In this document: piece by piece, positions 19,685 to 30,820 of the stretch
How positions within the stretch are numbered: the first letter of the stretch is position 1
Layout of the letters: the number at the start of each line of letters is the position of its first letter
DNA from: Idiomarina sp.
GTDB lineage: Bacteria > Pseudomonadota > Gammaproteobacteria > Enterobacterales > Alteromonadaceae
NCBI GenBank assembly: GCA_020832105.1
Contig: JAFIFH010000075.1
Location: 1 to 64,000 of the forward strand
Length of the DNA stretch: 64,000 nucleotides
Reading direction: 5' to 3'
The notes under the pieces: model-generated
The model's input: only the letters and a program-made list of their open reading frames with translations
Told to the model about the DNA's origin: nothing
The model's database searches: none
Translations under genes and position numbers: made by a program

Positions 19685-20761
19685 CTACCAGCTTTCAGTT
19701 TGCATTGCGGAACTCGAATGCAGCTGGTTTAAAGTATGTGGGGTTTGGCCACTCAGCAACAGTCCAATATGACAGAACAAAGTGGCTAACGACTCCCCAC
19801 TGTCGCGCTTGATGGCGAGTTCAGCGCGCCAGAGCAGATCAATCAGTTGTTCATGTAGAGCAAAATTCCATTGCTGCACAATGCGGCCGTAGGCGCCATG
19901 CTGGCTTTTCCAGATACCTTGTTTTTGCAGCGCAGTTCCCAGCGGCTTGCCAGCCTGTATGAGTAAATAGGCCTGATGGCGCTGGTTGCACTCACGTTGC
20001 AATAGCCAATGAATAATTGCCGGCTCTGCGTCGGTTTCCAGTAGGCGCTGCAAACGGTTAACAAACACCGCAAACTGGCCGTTTAGCAATGGGTCCTGTA
20101 GCGAGAAAATATCGAAGCGGGACTGCAGCTCGGCATTATCGCGGACATGCTGACTGGTGATCTCAGTCAGCGCTGATCCCGTTGCAGGGTAGTGCAGAGA
20201 AAGCTTGTGTAATGCCTGGTCCAAAGCCAATAGGTTGCCTTCAAACCAGTCGGTTAAGAGTACGATGGCTTCATTGTCGAGCCGCAGTTGGTAGCCATGG
20301 GCCAGTTGATTGATGTGGCCAGGTAGCTGGGTGCGGTCAGGCGTATAAACCGGAATAAATACCCCTTTGCTGGTCAGTGATTTAAACCACTTGGCTTTTT
20401 GCTGATCCGCTTTCAGTTTCGGTCCGTGGATGAGCAACAAAGTATCTGGCAGATCGTTCTCAACCCAGGCTTGCAAGGCTTTACTACCATCGTTACCAGG
20501 GGCGGCGGTGGGCATTTCCAGCTCAATGATCTTCAGGCTGCTAAACAGAGACAGGTTCTGACTACTGGCGGTTAAATCACTCCAGCTAAAATCCTGTTGC
20601 TGATTAAACTGCTGGCGCTCATCAAACCCCAGTTGCTGGGCCCGCTGGCGGATCTCGCCCAGTGCTCGTAAACGCAGAAAATCGTCATCACCGAAGACCA
20701 GATAGATAGCCTGCAATGGCCCTTGCAGGTGTTTAGCGAGTTGATTCGGATACACCTGCAT
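19685..20761 (-). CDS. holA: DNA polymerase III subunit delta
   Basis: The delta subunit opens the sliding clamp as part of the clamp loader. The 358-residue product begins MQVYPNQLAKHL, has the YLVFGDDDFLRLRALGEIR segment typical of the AAA+-like N-terminal domain and a helical C-terminal collar domain. The family diverges strongly in sequence, but length, N-terminal motif and position between lptE and nadD support the call. Confidence 0.93.
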   Translation of the reverse strand: MQVYPNQLAKHLQGPLQAIYLVFGDDDFLRLRALGEIRQRAQQLGFDERQQFNQQQDFSWSDLTASSQNLSLFSSLKIIELEMPTAAPGNDGSKALQAWVENDLPDTLLLIHGPKLKADQQKAKWFKSLTSKGVFIPVYTPDRTQLPGHINQLAHGYQLRLDNEAIVLLTDWFEGNLLALDQALHKLSLHYPATGSALTEITSQHVRDNAELQSRFDIFSLQDPLLNGQFAVFVNRLQRLLETDAEPAIIHWLLQRECNQRHQAYLLIQAGKPLGTALQKQGIWKSQHGAYGRIVQQWNFALHEQLIDLLWRAELAIKRDSGESLATLFCHIGLLLSGQTPHTLNQLHSSSAMQTESW

Positions 20762-20767
20762 GGCTTG

Positions 20768-21265
20768 TTACTCCCAGGTGAGTCGAGTTAAAAGCATCAT
20801 AATACGGTACACCGCATCGTCTCGCATCTCGTTCACCAGAAGCTCAAGCTCACGGGTTTTGGCCAGGGCAAAGTTTGGGTCTTCCTGATAATCACGGTAA
20901 ATATTAATATCGTGCGTCTCGACGCTGCCATCTACCATATGCACTCGCACCGGGGCGGTATAGATGAGCTCATACTCGGCTACCTGGCCTGAGATCAGTA
21001 AGGAAAGTACCCGCCGGTCAAGGTTATCAGCCAGCAGTTCAATATGGGTGATGTCGGGGTCGCGTTCTACCACCTCGATTTCGTATTGCGCTAATTCATT
21101 GCGTAAGCGATTGGCCAGCTCACTGCGCTGTGGCGCTTCGATGGACACTGCGGCCAGTTGCGCTGGCACCTGGTAGGCACCGCGTAACTGGAAGCCACAG
21201 GCGGACAGGACACTGAGTGCAATCAATACACTCAGCGCCCGCGTAAGCACAGTCGCCATGCTCAT
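20768..21265 (-). CDS. lptE: LPS-assembly lipoprotein LptE
   Basis: LptE plugs the LptD barrel and helps insert lipopolysaccharide into the outer leaflet. The 165-residue product has a lipobox VLSAC followed by GFQLRGAYQVP, the standard mature N-terminus, and the later DINIYRDYQEDPNFALAK segment. It starts one base after the leuS stop and lies before holA, as in E. coli, so leuS-lptE-holA form one unit. Confidence 0.95.
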   Translation of the reverse strand: MSMATVLTRALSVLIALSVLSACGFQLRGAYQVPAQLAAVSIEAPQRSELANRLRNELAQYEIEVVERDPDITHIELLADNLDRRVLSLLISGQVAEYELIYTAPVRVHMVDGSVETHDINIYRDYQEDPNFALAKTRELELLVNEMRDDAVYRIMMLLTRLTWE

Positions 21266-21266
21266 C

Positions 21267-23861
21267 CTAGCTCACCACAATATTGAAGATTTTACCCGGC
21301 ACGTAAATAATTTTACGCACGGTCTTTCCTTCAATGAAACGCAGCACGTTTTCTTCATTTAGTGCGGTTTGTTCAACCTGATCTTTATCTGCGTCTGCTG
21401 GCACAGTAATTTTGGTTCTGACTTTACCATTCACCTGAACCACAACCAGTTTTTCATCTTCCACCAGCGCGCTTTGGTCAACCTGCGGCCAGGCGGCAAA
21501 ATTCACATCACCAGGCTGCTCTAATGCAGTCCACAGCCGGTCACACACATGGGGTGTGATCGGTTGCAGCATAACCACTACCGCATTTAGCGCTTCCTGC
21601 ATAACTGCCTGGTCCTGACGGCTTTGCAGCGGGGCTTTTTGTAACGTATTCATCAGTTCCATAATGGCAGCAATGGCGGTGTTAAAGTTTTGACGACGGC
21701 CCATATCGTCACTCACTTTCGCGATGGTTTTATGCACGTCACGGCGCAGTATTTTCTGCTCACGGCTCAGGGTCGCGGTATCGATGTTGGGTGCAGGGGC
21801 GAACTGTTGAAATTCAAAAACCTGCTTCCACACCCGGCGAATAAAGCGATGAGCGCCTTCGACACCGGTGTCGGACCATTCCAGGGTCATTTCCGGTGGC
21901 GCTGCAAACATCATAAACAAGCGTACGGTGTCTGCTCCGTATTTGTCGACCATGGTTTGCGGGTCGATGCCGTTGTTCTTAGATTTTGACATTTTGCTCA
22001 TGCCAGCATGTTCAACAGGTTGACCATCGTTGGCAGTGGCAATCACAATACGACCTTTTTCATCACGCTGAATGCTGACATCCTGCGGAGAGAACCAGGT
22101 TTTCGCGCCCTTATCGTCTTCACGATAAAAACTGTCTGCCAGAACCATACCCTGACACAGCAACCGCTTAAACGGCTCATCAGACTCAACCAGGCCGGTG
22201 TCGCGTAAAAGCTTATGGAAAAAGCGTGCATATAAAAGATGCAATATTGCGTGTTCGATGCCGCCTACGTATTGGTCCACCGGCAGCCAGTAATTGGCTT
22301 TTTGTGGATCCAGCATACCGTCGGCACGTGGTGAGCAATAACGTGCGTAATACCATGACGACTCCATAAAAGTGTCAAAGGTATCGGTTTCATGCTCAGC
22401 AGGCATTCCCTGATAGGTGGTCTTGCGCCACTCAGGATCAGCTTTAATCGGTGAGGTTACGCCATCCATGACCACATCTTCTGGTAAACGCACTGGCAGC
22501 TGGTCTTCCGGCACAGCAATCGACTCGCCATTGGCCAGGTTCAGCATTGGGATAGGGGTACCCCAATAACGCTGGCGGGAGACACCCCAATCGCGCAAAC
22601 GATAATTAACCTGACGTTTGCCAATGCCGCGAGCTTCGATTTGCGCGGCGAGTGCTTCAAAGGCTTCTTTCTCATTCAGACCATTATAGGTGTCTGAATT
22701 GATCAGCGTGCCGCTGCCGGTATAGGCCGCCTGGCTGATGTTGCACTCGGTGGTGTCATCATGGGGCTCAATCACCTGGGTGATCGGCAGGTTGTATGCG
22801 GTGGCAAATTCCCAATCACGCTGATCGTGGGCTGGTACTGCCATGACCGCACCGGTGCCGTAATCCATTAATACGAAATTAGCGACATAGACCGGAATCG
22901 AGTGGCCGGTAAATGGGTGCTTTGCCGTGAAGCCAGTGTCGATACCGCGCTTTTCCATGGTCGCAAGCTCGGCTTCCGCCACTTTTTGCTGTTTACAGCT
23001 TTCTATAAAGGCTGCAACTTCAGAATTGTGCTGAGCGGCTTCCAGGGCCAGCGGATGCTGGGCGGCCACCGCCATGTAAGTCGCACCAAAAATGGTATCC
23101 GGGCGGGTGGTGTAAACCGTGAGCTCGCTGTCGTTCTGCTCTACTTGATAGGTGATCTGAACCCCTTCAGACCGACCAATCCAGTTGCGCTGCATGGCTT
23201 TAACCTGTTCTGGCCAGTCTTCTAACTGATCCAGGTCGCTGAGTAGCTCGTCTGCATAGTCGGTGATTTTAATAAACCACTGAGGAATTTCTTTTTGTTC
23301 AACCAAAGCGCCTGAACGCCAGCCGCGACCATCGATGACCTGTTCATTAGCCAGTACGGTTTGATCGACCGGGTCCCAGTTCACCGTGGCGTTTTTCTTA
23401 TACACCAGGCCTTTTTCAAATAGCTTTGTGAAGAACCACTGTTCCCAACGATAATACTCCGGGTGACAGGTGGCGATTTCCCGGGTCCAGTCATAACCAA
23501 AACCCAGACGATTGAGTTGCTCGCGCATGTACTTAATGTTGTCGTAGGTCCAGGCCGCCGGGGCAGTGTTGTTTTGAATGGCAGCATTTTCAGCCGGCAG
23601 GCCAAATGCGTCCCAACCTATCGGTTGCAGCACATTTTTACCTTGCAGGCGCTGATACCGAGCGACCACGTCGCCGAGTGTGTAATTACGCACATGACCC
23701 ATATGCAGCTTTCCGCTTGGGTATGGGAACATAGACAGGCAATAGAATTTTTCTTTGCTTGGGTCTTCGTTAACTTCGAAGGTCTTTTCCGTGGTCCAGC
23801 GAGTCTGAACTAAGGTTTCGATGTCCTGATGTGCATAATCTTGTTGAATTTTCTCTGCCAT
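21267..23861 (-). CDS. leuS: Leucyl-tRNA synthetase
   Basis: Class I synthetase that charges tRNA-Leu. The 864-residue product has the HIGH-type motif HMGHVRNYT near residue 52, the CP1 editing domain with [12 protein letters not shown], the KMSKS loop (SKMSKSKNN) near residue 625 and the C-terminal anticodon and tRNA-binding region. Length equals the E. coli enzyme (860). Two tRNA-Leu genes lie elsewhere in this window but are not linked in expression. Confidence 0.98.
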   Translation of the reverse strand: MAEKIQQDYAHQDIETLVQTRWTTEKTFEVNEDPSKEKFYCLSMFPYPSGKLHMGHVRNYTLGDVVARYQRLQGKNVLQPIGWDAFGLPAENAAIQNNTAPAAWTYDNIKYMREQLNRLGFGYDWTREIATCHPEYYRWEQWFFTKLFEKGLVYKKNATVNWDPVDQTVLANEQVIDGRGWRSGALVEQKEIPQWFIKITDYADELLSDLDQLEDWPEQVKAMQRNWIGRSEGVQITYQVEQNDSELTVYTTRPDTIFGATYMAVAAQHPLALEAAQHNSEVAAFIESCKQQKVAEAELATMEKRGIDTGFTAKHPFTGHSIPVYVANFVLMDYGTGAVMAVPAHDQRDWEFATAYNLPITQVIEPHDDTTECNISQAAYTGSGTLINSDTYNGLNEKEAFEALAAQIEARGIGKRQVNYRLRDWGVSRQRYWGTPIPMLNLANGESIAVPEDQLPVRLPEDVVMDGVTSPIKADPEWRKTTYQGMPAEHETDTFDTFMESSWYYARYCSPRADGMLDPQKANYWLPVDQYVGGIEHAILHLLYARFFHKLLRDTGLVESDEPFKRLLCQGMVLADSFYREDDKGAKTWFSPQDVSIQRDEKGRIVIATANDGQPVEHAGMSKMSKSKNNGIDPQTMVDKYGADTVRLFMMFAAPPEMTLEWSDTGVEGAHRFIRRVWKQVFEFQQFAPAPNIDTATLSREQKILRRDVHKTIAKVSDDMGRRQNFNTAIAAIMELMNTLQKAPLQSRQDQAVMQEALNAVVVMLQPITPHVCDRLWTALEQPGDVNFAAWPQVDQSALVEDEKLVVVQVNGKVRTKITVPADADKDQVEQTALNEENVLRFIEGKTVRKIIYVPGKIFNIVVS

Positions 23862-23884
23862 TACACCAATTACCAGCGTTAAAT

Positions 23885-23922
23885 AAAAATGAAGAAGGCA
23901 CCTGACGTTGCCACCAGGTGCC
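23885..23922 (-). terminator. Terminator after the small membrane-protein gene
   Basis: On the minus strand a stem GGCACCTG / CAGGTGCC with a 10-base loop is followed by a T-rich tract (TTCTTCATTTTTA). It separates the small membrane protein from leuS. Confidence 0.7.
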
Positions 23923-23945
23923 CTGAAAATTTGCCCTGAGGGTAC

Positions 23946-24149
23946 TTAAAATACCAGAGCGACCCACATAAGCAATCCAATAATAATACCAGACACGCCA
24001 AGGAAGACATTTTCATAGACACCTTCCATGCGACGACCGCGGCTTTCAGGCACGGTTACGGGGCAAAATGCCATGATCAGGTACGCAATACCTAAGCCTA
24101 TACCGGCAACTAAAATAGTAAAATAAAATGCGTCTAATATGTTGGCCAT
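23946..24149 (-). CDS. Small two-helix membrane protein, unknown function
   Basis: The 67-residue product has two hydrophobic segments, about residues 8-28 and 46-66, separated by a short polar loop with the basic stretch ESRGRRMEG. I do not recognise a named family. It lies between lnt and leuS, with its own terminator in front of leuS and about 100 bases free on its upstream side, so it is probably transcribed alone. The clean start (ATG, GGA-rich upstream) and strong membrane pattern argue that it is real. A role in envelope assembly could be guessed from neighbours only. Confidence 0.7.
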   Translation of the reverse strand: MANILDAFYFTILVAGIGLGIAYLIMAFCPVTVPESRGRRMEGVYENVFLGVSGIIIGLLMWVALVF

Positions 24150-24253
24150 GATGAATTAAATCCTTTCCAAATACTCTGATGCGGGGATTTTAAAGCCTTT
24201 GCACGCATTTGACCACGTGCAAAGTTATCTTTTTATATTTTAACTGATACGGA

Positions 24254-25801
24254 TCATGGTTTGCGTAACGCTCGGCCTGAACGCAATCCTACCATCGCCA
24301 GAAGCAATGCGCTCAACCAGGCTGGCAGCTCACCAAAGCGTCGATAGTAAGTCGCGCCTTCAACCAAAGCGACCCGGCCGCTGGCAATCGCAGGCATAAA
24401 CGCGGGTATTTCGTCTATGGTTCGGCCTTGCTCATCAATAATAGCGGTGACGCCACTATTGGTGGAACGCAGCATCGGCCGGCCCAATTCCATCGCCCGC
24501 ATTCTGGCAATTTCTAAATGTTGATGCGGGCCATGGGAATCGCCGAACCAGCTATCATTGCTTACGGTTAACAGCATCTGGGTGTCGTCATCGACATTGG
24601 CTTTGATTTGCCGGGGAAAGGCGACTTCGTAGCAAATATTCGCTGCAATCTGGTAGCCATTGGCATCCAGGTTCGGTTGCTCATAGGCACCGCGCGAGAA
24701 AGAGGACATCGGTAAGTTAAACAGCGGCGCGAGCGGGCGTAAGATTGACTCGAAAGGGACAAACTCACCAATGGGTAACAGTTGGTGCTTTTCATAACGA
24801 TTGTCGTTGGCATAGTAATACCCGCGATCGCTTGCCTGCTCGCCCATCACAATAATTGAATTAAAATAGGCACCTTCTGGGTGAGCGCGGCTGTACCTGA
24901 GGTCGATAATACCGCTGATCACCGTGCTGTTGGCTGCCTTGGCCTGGGCATCAATGTCACGCAGCGCAGTCCCCGCACGATCCTCAATCACCGTAATTGC
25001 CGATTCTGGCCAGACAATCAATTGATGGTCCTCGTACAGTGGTTCGGTCATTGCCATGTATTGACGCAAATGCTGCCATTGGCGCTGTGGGTCCCACTTT
25101 AAATCGAGGTCGATATTGCCTTGAACCAGTGCCGTGTTGACACTCTCACCGCTGGCTTGCATGGGGTTGAGGTAAGGTGCGTAGAGGCCGGCGCAGTATA
25201 TGGCCAGAGGCAACAAGAGCCAGCTCAACTGTTTACGTAACAGGGTGTAAGCGAAGCCTATGGCGGCTAATAGCACGGTGACAATTAAGCCAATCTCGCC
25301 AATGTGGGGCGCAAGTTGCCCGACCACCCCTGAGGTTTGGGTGTAGCCTAAACTCAGCCATGGAAAGCCAGTCAGGACCCAGCCGCGTAAAAACTCAGCG
25401 AGCAGCCATATAAAAGGGAACGCGAAGAGCGACAAGCCACCCAGGTAGGGCCGGCTTTTAAACCATAGATAGCATGCGAGCATCGGAAACAGCGCCAGGT
25501 ACGCCCACAGAATCACCATCAGTAAGATGGAAACTGGCAACGGCAAGCCGCCAAACTGATCAATACTGACAAAGACCCAGCTAATCCCAGCGCCAAACCA
25601 ACCAAAGCCAAACGAGAAACCAAGCGCTAACGCTTGTTTGGCGGTTTGTGTACGCAGCAGCAGAATAAGCCAGGCTGCAATCAACAATGGTGCTAACCAG
25701 GCCTGGCTAAATGGCGCATAGCTGAAGGTCATCAGCAGGCCCAACACTAGCGCAATGGCGGCACGATATTTAGGGTGCGCAAGCACCGAAAGTAAGGTCA
25801 T
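24254..25801 (-). CDS. lnt: Apolipoprotein N-acyltransferase
   Basis: Lnt adds the third acyl chain to lipoproteins at the inner membrane, the last step before Lol sorting; several lipoproteins encoded here (NlpI, RlpA, LptE, LolB) are its substrates. The 515-residue product has about seven membrane segments in the first 210 residues, then a nitrilase domain with the triad Glu266 (VWPESAI), Lys338 (YEKHQLLP) and Cys390 (NICYEVAFP), all matching E. coli. It starts 6 bases after the corC stop. Confidence 0.97.
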   Translation of the reverse strand: MTLLSVLAHPKYRAAIALVLGLLMTFSYAPFSQAWLAPLLIAAWLILLLRTQTAKQALALGFSFGFGWFGAGISWVFVSIDQFGGLPLPVSILLMVILWAYLALFPMLACYLWFKSRPYLGGLSLFAFPFIWLLAEFLRGWVLTGFPWLSLGYTQTSGVVGQLAPHIGEIGLIVTVLLAAIGFAYTLLRKQLSWLLLPLAIYCAGLYAPYLNPMQASGESVNTALVQGNIDLDLKWDPQRQWQHLRQYMAMTEPLYEDHQLIVWPESAITVIEDRAGTALRDIDAQAKAANSTVISGIIDLRYSRAHPEGAYFNSIIVMGEQASDRGYYYANDNRYEKHQLLPIGEFVPFESILRPLAPLFNLPMSSFSRGAYEQPNLDANGYQIAANICYEVAFPRQIKANVDDDTQMLLTVSNDSWFGDSHGPHQHLEIARMRAMELGRPMLRSTNSGVTAIIDEQGRTIDEIPAFMPAIASGRVALVEGATYYRRFGELPAWLSALLLAMVGLRSGRALRKP

Positions 25802-25807
25802 ATGGGT

Positions 25808-26686
25808 TTAATTAATGTCCTGAGTTTTCGCAAAGCCGTCGAGACTGACCTGTAACTGCTGAATGCGGCGACGATCTGCGGCGGTGACTTTAAACGCCAA
25901 ATCGCCGATAGAAACTACTTCACCAATACTCGGCAAATGACCAAAAGCACTGGCCACCAAGCCACCCACGGTATCGTACTCAGAGTCAGGGAATTCGGTG
26001 GCGAAGAAATCATTGAATTCATCTATGGTGGTCAAAGCCTTAACTGAAAAGCGAGTTGCATTGACCCGCCTAATCGTTGATTTATCACTTTCGTTATCGT
26101 CGGTTTCATCTTCGATCTCACCGACAATTTCTTCGAGGATATCTTCAATTGTGACCAGCCCGGAGACGCCACCGTACTCATCCACGACCACCGCCATATG
26201 ATAACGCTTCGAGCGGAATTCTTTCAGCAGGGCATCGACCCGTTTGCTTTCTGGCACGATGACGGCAGGGCGCATCACCGCTTCCAATGAAAAAGGTTCA
26301 TCCACCAATTTAAAACCGTACGGGAGCAGGTCTTTGGCTAGTAAAACACCTTCGATCTGGTCCTTATTGTCACTGACCACTGGGTATCTGGAGTGGCCAG
26401 TCTCAATGACCAGGTTGAGAAAATCCTCAACACTCTGGCTTTTATCAATGGTGACCATTTGCGAACGAGGGATCATGATATCGCGAACCTTGAGCTCTGC
26501 GACATCTAGCACACCCTCAATCATCTCTTTGGTGTCGGCGTCAATCAGGTCGCGAAGTTCTGCATCCTGAATTAAGTCTACTAATTCTGCGCGGGTGGTC
26601 GGTTCTCCGCTAAAGCTTTGCATAATACGCGCAGCCCATGACTTGCGCGAAGAACCGCTACCAGACTGGGAATTGTCATCACTCAT
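25808..26686 (-). CDS. corC: CBS-domain transporter-associated protein CorC
   Basis: CorC/YbeX has two CBS domains (about residues 70-190) and a C-terminal CorC_HlyC domain; it has been linked to magnesium and cobalt efflux and to ribosome maturation. The segment DIMIPRSQMVTID and the VVVDEYGGVSGLVTIEDILE motif are diagnostic. The ATG at 26686 gives 292 residues, the same as E. coli, and lies 5 bases after the ybeY stop. A longer frame to 26824 would run deep into ybeY and is rejected. Confidence 0.95.
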   Translation of the reverse strand: MSDDNSQSGSGSSRKSWAARIMQSFSGEPTTRAELVDLIQDAELRDLIDADTKEMIEGVLDVAELKVRDIMIPRSQMVTIDKSQSVEDFLNLVIETGHSRYPVVSDNKDQIEGVLLAKDLLPYGFKLVDEPFSLEAVMRPAVIVPESKRVDALLKEFRSKRYHMAVVVDEYGGVSGLVTIEDILEEIVGEIEDETDDNESDKSTIRRVNATRFSVKALTTIDEFNDFFATEFPDSEYDTVGGLVASAFGHLPSIGEVVSIGDLAFKVTAADRRRIQQLQVSLDGFAKTQDIN

Positions 26687-26690
26687 GAGA

Positions 26691-27197
26691 CTAGGTTGGC
26701 TCCTGTTGATAAGGGTCAGCAATATTGAACTGATTAAGAATTTGAGTTTCGAGGCGCTCCATACGTTCCGCCTCGTCTTCCACAATGTGATCATAGCCGA
26801 GTAAATGCAAGGTGCCATGAACAACTAAATGTGCCCAGTGATGGCCCAGCGCCTTGTTCTGCGCTGCCGCCTCGGCTTGCATAACCGGGACACAAATTAC
26901 CAGATCACCCAGCAGACGGACAGGCAATGGAATATCACTGTCAAAGGGAAACGAAAGTACATTGGTTGGTTTGTCCTGACCACGATAGGTCAGATTTAAG
27001 GTCTGGCTTTCTGCGCTATCAACCGTGCGAATAGTCAGTTCAGCCTGCTCGATTTGATGCAAACTAAGCACAGCGTTAACCCAATTGCGAAAGTCATCTT
27101 CAGAGGGCAGCTCGCAAGGGTCTACTTGACTATGAGCCAGTTGTAAATCAAGCGTAACGACCGGCGCTTGCCGGTCGCTCGTTGGGGGAGGTTGCAT
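26691..27197 (-). CDS. ybeY: Endoribonuclease YbeY
   Basis: YbeY is a metal-dependent RNase required for 16S rRNA 3' maturation and ribosome quality control. The 168-residue product contains the metal-binding signature [11 protein letters not shown], with the three histidines spaced as in the family, and the Arg-containing segment [18 protein letters not shown]. Start and phoH stop overlap by one base, giving the conserved phoH-ybeY-corC-lnt operon. Confidence 0.96.
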   Translation of the reverse strand: MQPPPTSDRQAPVVTLDLQLAHSQVDPCELPSEDDFRNWVNAVLSLHQIEQAELTIRTVDSAESQTLNLTYRGQDKPTNVLSFPFDSDIPLPVRLLGDLVICVPVMQAEAAAQNKALGHHWAHLVVHGTLHLLGYDHIVEDEAERMERLETQILNQFNIADPYQQEPT

Positions 27198-28258
27198 TAA
27201 GTGGTCTCTTTACCTTGTTGAGCATCAGCCAAATGTGCGGCTTTGCGTGCTTTTTTAGCCTCAGCGCGGGCTTCATCTTCTTCCCGCTCATGCTTCTCAT
27301 AAGCCTGAACTACTCGTTGTACCACCGGATGGCGGACAACGTCAAAGGCATTAAAGAAGTTAAAGCTGATTTCGTCCACATCGCTAAGCACCTCTATGGC
27401 GTGGCGCAAGCCCGACTTTTGCCCTTTCGGCAAATCGATTTGGGTGATATCACCGGTGATCACCGCCTTGGAGTTGAAACCAATGCGGGTCAGGAACATT
27501 TTCATTTGCTCTGGTGTAGTGTTCTGGCTCTCATCGAGAATAATGAAGGCATCATTCAACGTGCGCCCACGCATATAAGCAAGTGGTGCAACTTCAATCA
27601 CGCTACGTTCAATCAGTTTCTCGACCTTTTCAAACCCAAGCATTTCGAACAGTGCATCATAAAGCGGACGTAAATAAGGGTCGACTTTTTGTGCCAGGTC
27701 ACCGGGTAAGAAGCCCAGCTTTTCACCGGCCTCTACCGCTGGGCGGGTTAGCAGAATACGGCGTATTTCCTGGCGTTCCAACGCATCTACCGCAGCGGCA
27801 ACTGCCAGATAGGTTTTACCAGTACCGGCAGGGCCGACGCCAAAATTAATATCGTGTGCCAGAATCGCTCGCACGTATGCTTGTTGATTGGCATTGCGTG
27901 GCTTGACCAGGCCGCGCTTGGTTTTAATCACGGTATGTTTGTCGTCTTCAACACCCTGGTCTTGCTCCAGCGCACTACTTTGCTGAATGGCCAGATGTAC
28001 CATCGATGGCTCAACATCCTGGATGTCACCGCGCACAGGGGCCGTTTCGATATACAAGTCACGCAGAATTTGGCTACTTGCAAGCAGGCCTTGAGGCTGC
28101 CCGATAATCCGAAAATGGTTATCACGGTAGCTGATCTCGACGCCAAGACGGCGCTCAAGCTGCTTAATGTTATCGTCCATCGGGCCGCACAAATTAGCCA
28201 GGCGCTGGTTGTCTGCGGGCTCTAAGTACAGGTCAAAACTATCTATTTGTGTGCTCAA
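27197..28258 (-). CDS. ybeZ: PhoH-like ATPase (YbeZ)
   Basis: A P-loop ATPase of the PhoH family, presumed RNA helicase-like partner of YbeY. The 353-residue product has an N-terminal KH-like region, a Walker A GPAGTGKT at 142-149 and a Walker B within FIILDESQN, followed by SAT-like [10 protein letters not shown]. The C-terminal tail is highly charged (Glu/Lys/Ala rich). Tight coupling with ybeY supports joint function in rRNA processing. Confidence 0.95.
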   Translation of the reverse strand: MSTQIDSFDLYLEPADNQRLANLCGPMDDNIKQLERRLGVEISYRDNHFRIIGQPQGLLASSQILRDLYIETAPVRGDIQDVEPSMVHLAIQQSSALEQDQGVEDDKHTVIKTKRGLVKPRNANQQAYVRAILAHDINFGVGPAGTGKTYLAVAAAVDALERQEIRRILLTRPAVEAGEKLGFLPGDLAQKVDPYLRPLYDALFEMLGFEKVEKLIERSVIEVAPLAYMRGRTLNDAFIILDESQNTTPEQMKMFLTRIGFNSKAVITGDITQIDLPKGQKSGLRHAIEVLSDVDEISFNFFNAFDVVRHPVVQRVVQAYEKHEREEDEARAEAKKARKAAHLADAQQGKETT

Positions 28259-28285
28259 TATATCCTCGTTATGGCTAAAATCGCT

Positions 28286-29716
28286 CTATGGCGCAAATTG
28301 GACAACGCCAACCGCGTCAGGTTCTGCTTTGGGGCTATTTGCCAAAATGGTTTGCGGTGATACCGCCACACGCAATCCCATCTCGGCTTCTTCACGAATC
28401 ACAGTGCCACGCAGTGAGTTCGGTAATGCCTCAGTAATATGCACATCGACAAAGTTGCCGATCATGCCTGGGTGGCCTTCAAAGTTAACCACTCGGTTAT
28501 TTTCGGTACGGCCAGACAGCTCCATTGGATTCTTCCGCGACGGTCCAATCACCAGAATACGTTGCTCGGTATCCAACATGCGCCGAGCGTGCTGCTGCGC
28601 CTGCTGGTTGATGCGCTGCTGTAGCAGTTGTAAACGTAGCTTTTTGGCATCATCGCTCACATCGTCAGGCAAGTCAGCAGCTGGCGTGCCCGGGCGTGCG
28701 CTGTAAATAAAGCTGAAGCTTAGATCAAAATCAACGGCCTGGATCAAATCCATGGTTTTTTCGAAATCAGCGTCGGTTTCACCAGGGAAGCCAATAATAA
28801 AGTCAGACGACATCGCGATATTGGGGCGGACCTTGCGTAATTTACGAATTTGCGACTTATATTCTATCGCCGTATGACCACGTTTCATCAATGCCAGCAC
28901 GCGGTCAGAGCCACTTTGTACCGGCAAATGCAGGTGATCGACCAATTCTGGAATGCTTTCATAGGCGGTAATAATGTCGTCGGTGAATTCCACCGGGTGG
29001 GACGTGGTGTACCGAATACGGTCGATACCGTCAATGGATGCCACCAGGTGCAACAATTCAGCGAAACTACAAATCGTACCGTCATGGTTCGGTCCGCGGA
29101 ACGCGTTTACGTTCTGGCCTAGCAGGTTGACTTCGCGCACCCCCTGCTCAGCAAGTTGGGCGATTTCATATAACACGTCATCTACCGGACGGCTGACTTC
29201 TTCACCACGGGTGTATGGCACGACGCAGAAGGTACAATATTTACTACAACCTTCCATGATCGATACAAACGCACTGGCACCGTCTGCCTTCGGATCGGGT
29301 AAACGGTCGAATTTCTCAATTTCAGGGAACGAAATATCAATCACTGATTTCTCGCCACCCTGAATTTGTTTGATCATTTCAGGTAAGCGATGCAAGGTTT
29401 GCGGGCCGAAAACGAGATCAACAAAAGGTGCGCGCTCACGAATATGGGCGCCTTCCTGAGAAGCAACACAGCCACCTACGCCGATAATCAGGTCAGGCTT
29501 ATCGTTTTTCAGAAGTTTCCAGCGGCCCAGTTGGTGGAATACTTTTTCCTGGGCTTTTTCGCGAATCGAGCAGGTGTTCAGGAGAATCAGATCAGCGTCT
29601 TCAGCGGTGTCGGTAGGCACATAGCCTTGTGTCGCACCCATCAGATCAACCATCTTGTCTGAATCGTACTCGTTCATCTGGCAGCCCCAGGTTTTGACAA
29701 AGACCTTCTTACTCAT
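28286..29716 (-). CDS. miaB: tRNA-2-methylthio-N6-dimethylallyladenosine synthase
   Basis: MiaB is a radical-SAM methylthiotransferase that modifies A37 of tRNAs reading UNN codons. The 476-residue product has the N-terminal MTTase domain with its three cysteines (WGCQMN, NTCSIRE, GGCVA), the radical-SAM motif CSKYCTFC near residue 156 and a C-terminal TRAM domain. Length matches E. coli (474). It is the first gene of the leftward cluster, and ubiF lies divergently nearby, as in E. coli. Confidence 0.97.
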   Translation of the reverse strand: MSKKVFVKTWGCQMNEYDSDKMVDLMGATQGYVPTDTAEDADLILLNTCSIREKAQEKVFHQLGRWKLLKNDKPDLIIGVGGCVASQEGAHIRERAPFVDLVFGPQTLHRLPEMIKQIQGGEKSVIDISFPEIEKFDRLPDPKADGASAFVSIMEGCSKYCTFCVVPYTRGEEVSRPVDDVLYEIAQLAEQGVREVNLLGQNVNAFRGPNHDGTICSFAELLHLVASIDGIDRIRYTTSHPVEFTDDIITAYESIPELVDHLHLPVQSGSDRVLALMKRGHTAIEYKSQIRKLRKVRPNIAMSSDFIIGFPGETDADFEKTMDLIQAVDFDLSFSFIYSARPGTPAADLPDDVSDDAKKLRLQLLQQRINQQAQQHARRMLDTEQRILVIGPSRKNPMELSGRTENNRVVNFEGHPGMIGNFVDVHITEALPNSLRGTVIREEAEMGLRVAVSPQTILANSPKAEPDAVGVVQFAP

Positions 29717-29748
29717 GATGCTCGCTTACCCGCTTAAAATTCATACTA

Positions 29749-29784
29749 CAAAAAAGGGCGCTTATTTTATCATCCAAGCGCCCC
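29749..29784 (-). terminator. Terminator of the EamA transporter gene
   Basis: On the minus strand GGGCGCTT / AAGCGCCC with a 12-base loop is followed by six T residues. It ends the upstream minus-strand gene before miaB. Confidence 0.8.
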
Positions 29785-29827
29785 GTCTGACTAGCCTTTG
29801 CGCGATCTGTTAGGGCTTTTTACTCGT

Positions 29828-30718
29828 TCAGCTTTGCTTGTCGGCCTGTGAGGCAGCGCGTGCGGCTATCCGTGCCGCTCTTGGCTGGCGCATGGCATGA
29901 AAGCCAGCGATAAGAATAATGATCGCACCGGTGACCATATACCAGGTGACCGGCTCGTCCCACCACACATAGCCCATAATGCCGGCAAAGATCACCGAGC
30001 TATAGGTAAACACACCCACCCGCGAAGGGCTGGCGATGGAGAACGCGCGGGTCATGGCGAGTTGGCCTATCACTGCAAGCAGTCCCATCACTGCAATCAA
30101 CAGCCACAGCGCCGGGTCAATCGGCTGCCAACGAAGTAACAGGGGTAACGCAGAAATTATGGTGGCAAAAAAGGAAAAATAGAACACAATTTTGCTTGGG
30201 GATTCAGTCACCGAAAGTTTACGGATAATGGTTTTTGTCCATGCCGCGAGCGCCGCAGCGCCCAGTGCCACAAACACCATAGGGTGCAGGCTGTTAGCAA
30301 CTGGATTGAGAAATACCAGCACCCCGATAAACCCGAGCAATATCACCAGCATCAGCCGTCTACTGATAAATTCGCCGAGCCAGTAGTGAGAGATAATCGG
30401 AATAATGAACGGCGCCATCAGCAGCACCAACGTGGCCTGGGCCAGAGGAATTGCGGCAATCACCATAAAAAACAAAAACATCGCGGCAACGCCGGCGACT
30501 GCGCGGAGCACGTGTAAACCAAGTTGTTCGGTACGAAACGCGGTGGCTCTTTTGCGGTATAACCAAGGCAACAAGACGATAAAAGCAAACAGGTTGCGAA
30601 AAAATACCAGTTGCTCATAAGGGAGCGTTTCGGTGAGGTGTTTGACTAAAGCACTCACGCCAGCGAAGCAGAGTTCGGCCAGTAGAACCAGCGCTGAGGC
30701 AATCACAACCGGAGGCAT
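29828..30718 (-). CDS. EamA/DMT-family inner-membrane transporter
   Basis: The 296-residue product is almost entirely hydrophobic with about ten predicted membrane helices in two repeated halves, the pattern of the drug/metabolite transporter superfamily (EamA). Features include ELCFAGVSALVKHL near the N-terminus and the VVWDEPVTW-type loop (here YVWWDEPVTWY) near residue 255. The ATG at 30718 follows AAGGA at the right distance; a TTG five codons upstream is less likely. Substrate cannot be predicted; relatives include S-adenosylmethionine and amino-acid exporters. The polar C-terminus is Ala/Arg-rich. Confidence 0.88.
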   Translation of the reverse strand: MPPVVIASALVLLAELCFAGVSALVKHLTETLPYEQLVFFRNLFAFIVLLPWLYRKRATAFRTEQLGLHVLRAVAGVAAMFLFFMVIAAIPLAQATLVLLMAPFIIPIISHYWLGEFISRRLMLVILLGFIGVLVFLNPVANSLHPMVFVALGAAALAAWTKTIIRKLSVTESPSKIVFYFSFFATIISALPLLLRWQPIDPALWLLIAVMGLLAVIGQLAMTRAFSIASPSRVGVFTYSSVIFAGIMGYVWWDEPVTWYMVTGAIIILIAGFHAMRQPRAARIAARAASQADKQS

Positions 30719-30820
30719 GTACGTCCTTTTCAAAGCGTAAGTGTGGTTATTTATGTGGACCTATTTTAACACAGCGCAAAGCCAGACACAGCTTGAGCGC
30801 GTTCTACTCTTATAAAAGAG

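Noticed and set aside
26687-26824. N-terminal extension of corC with a hydrophobic stretch
   Set aside because: It lies inside ybeY; the ATG at 26686 gives the exact family length.
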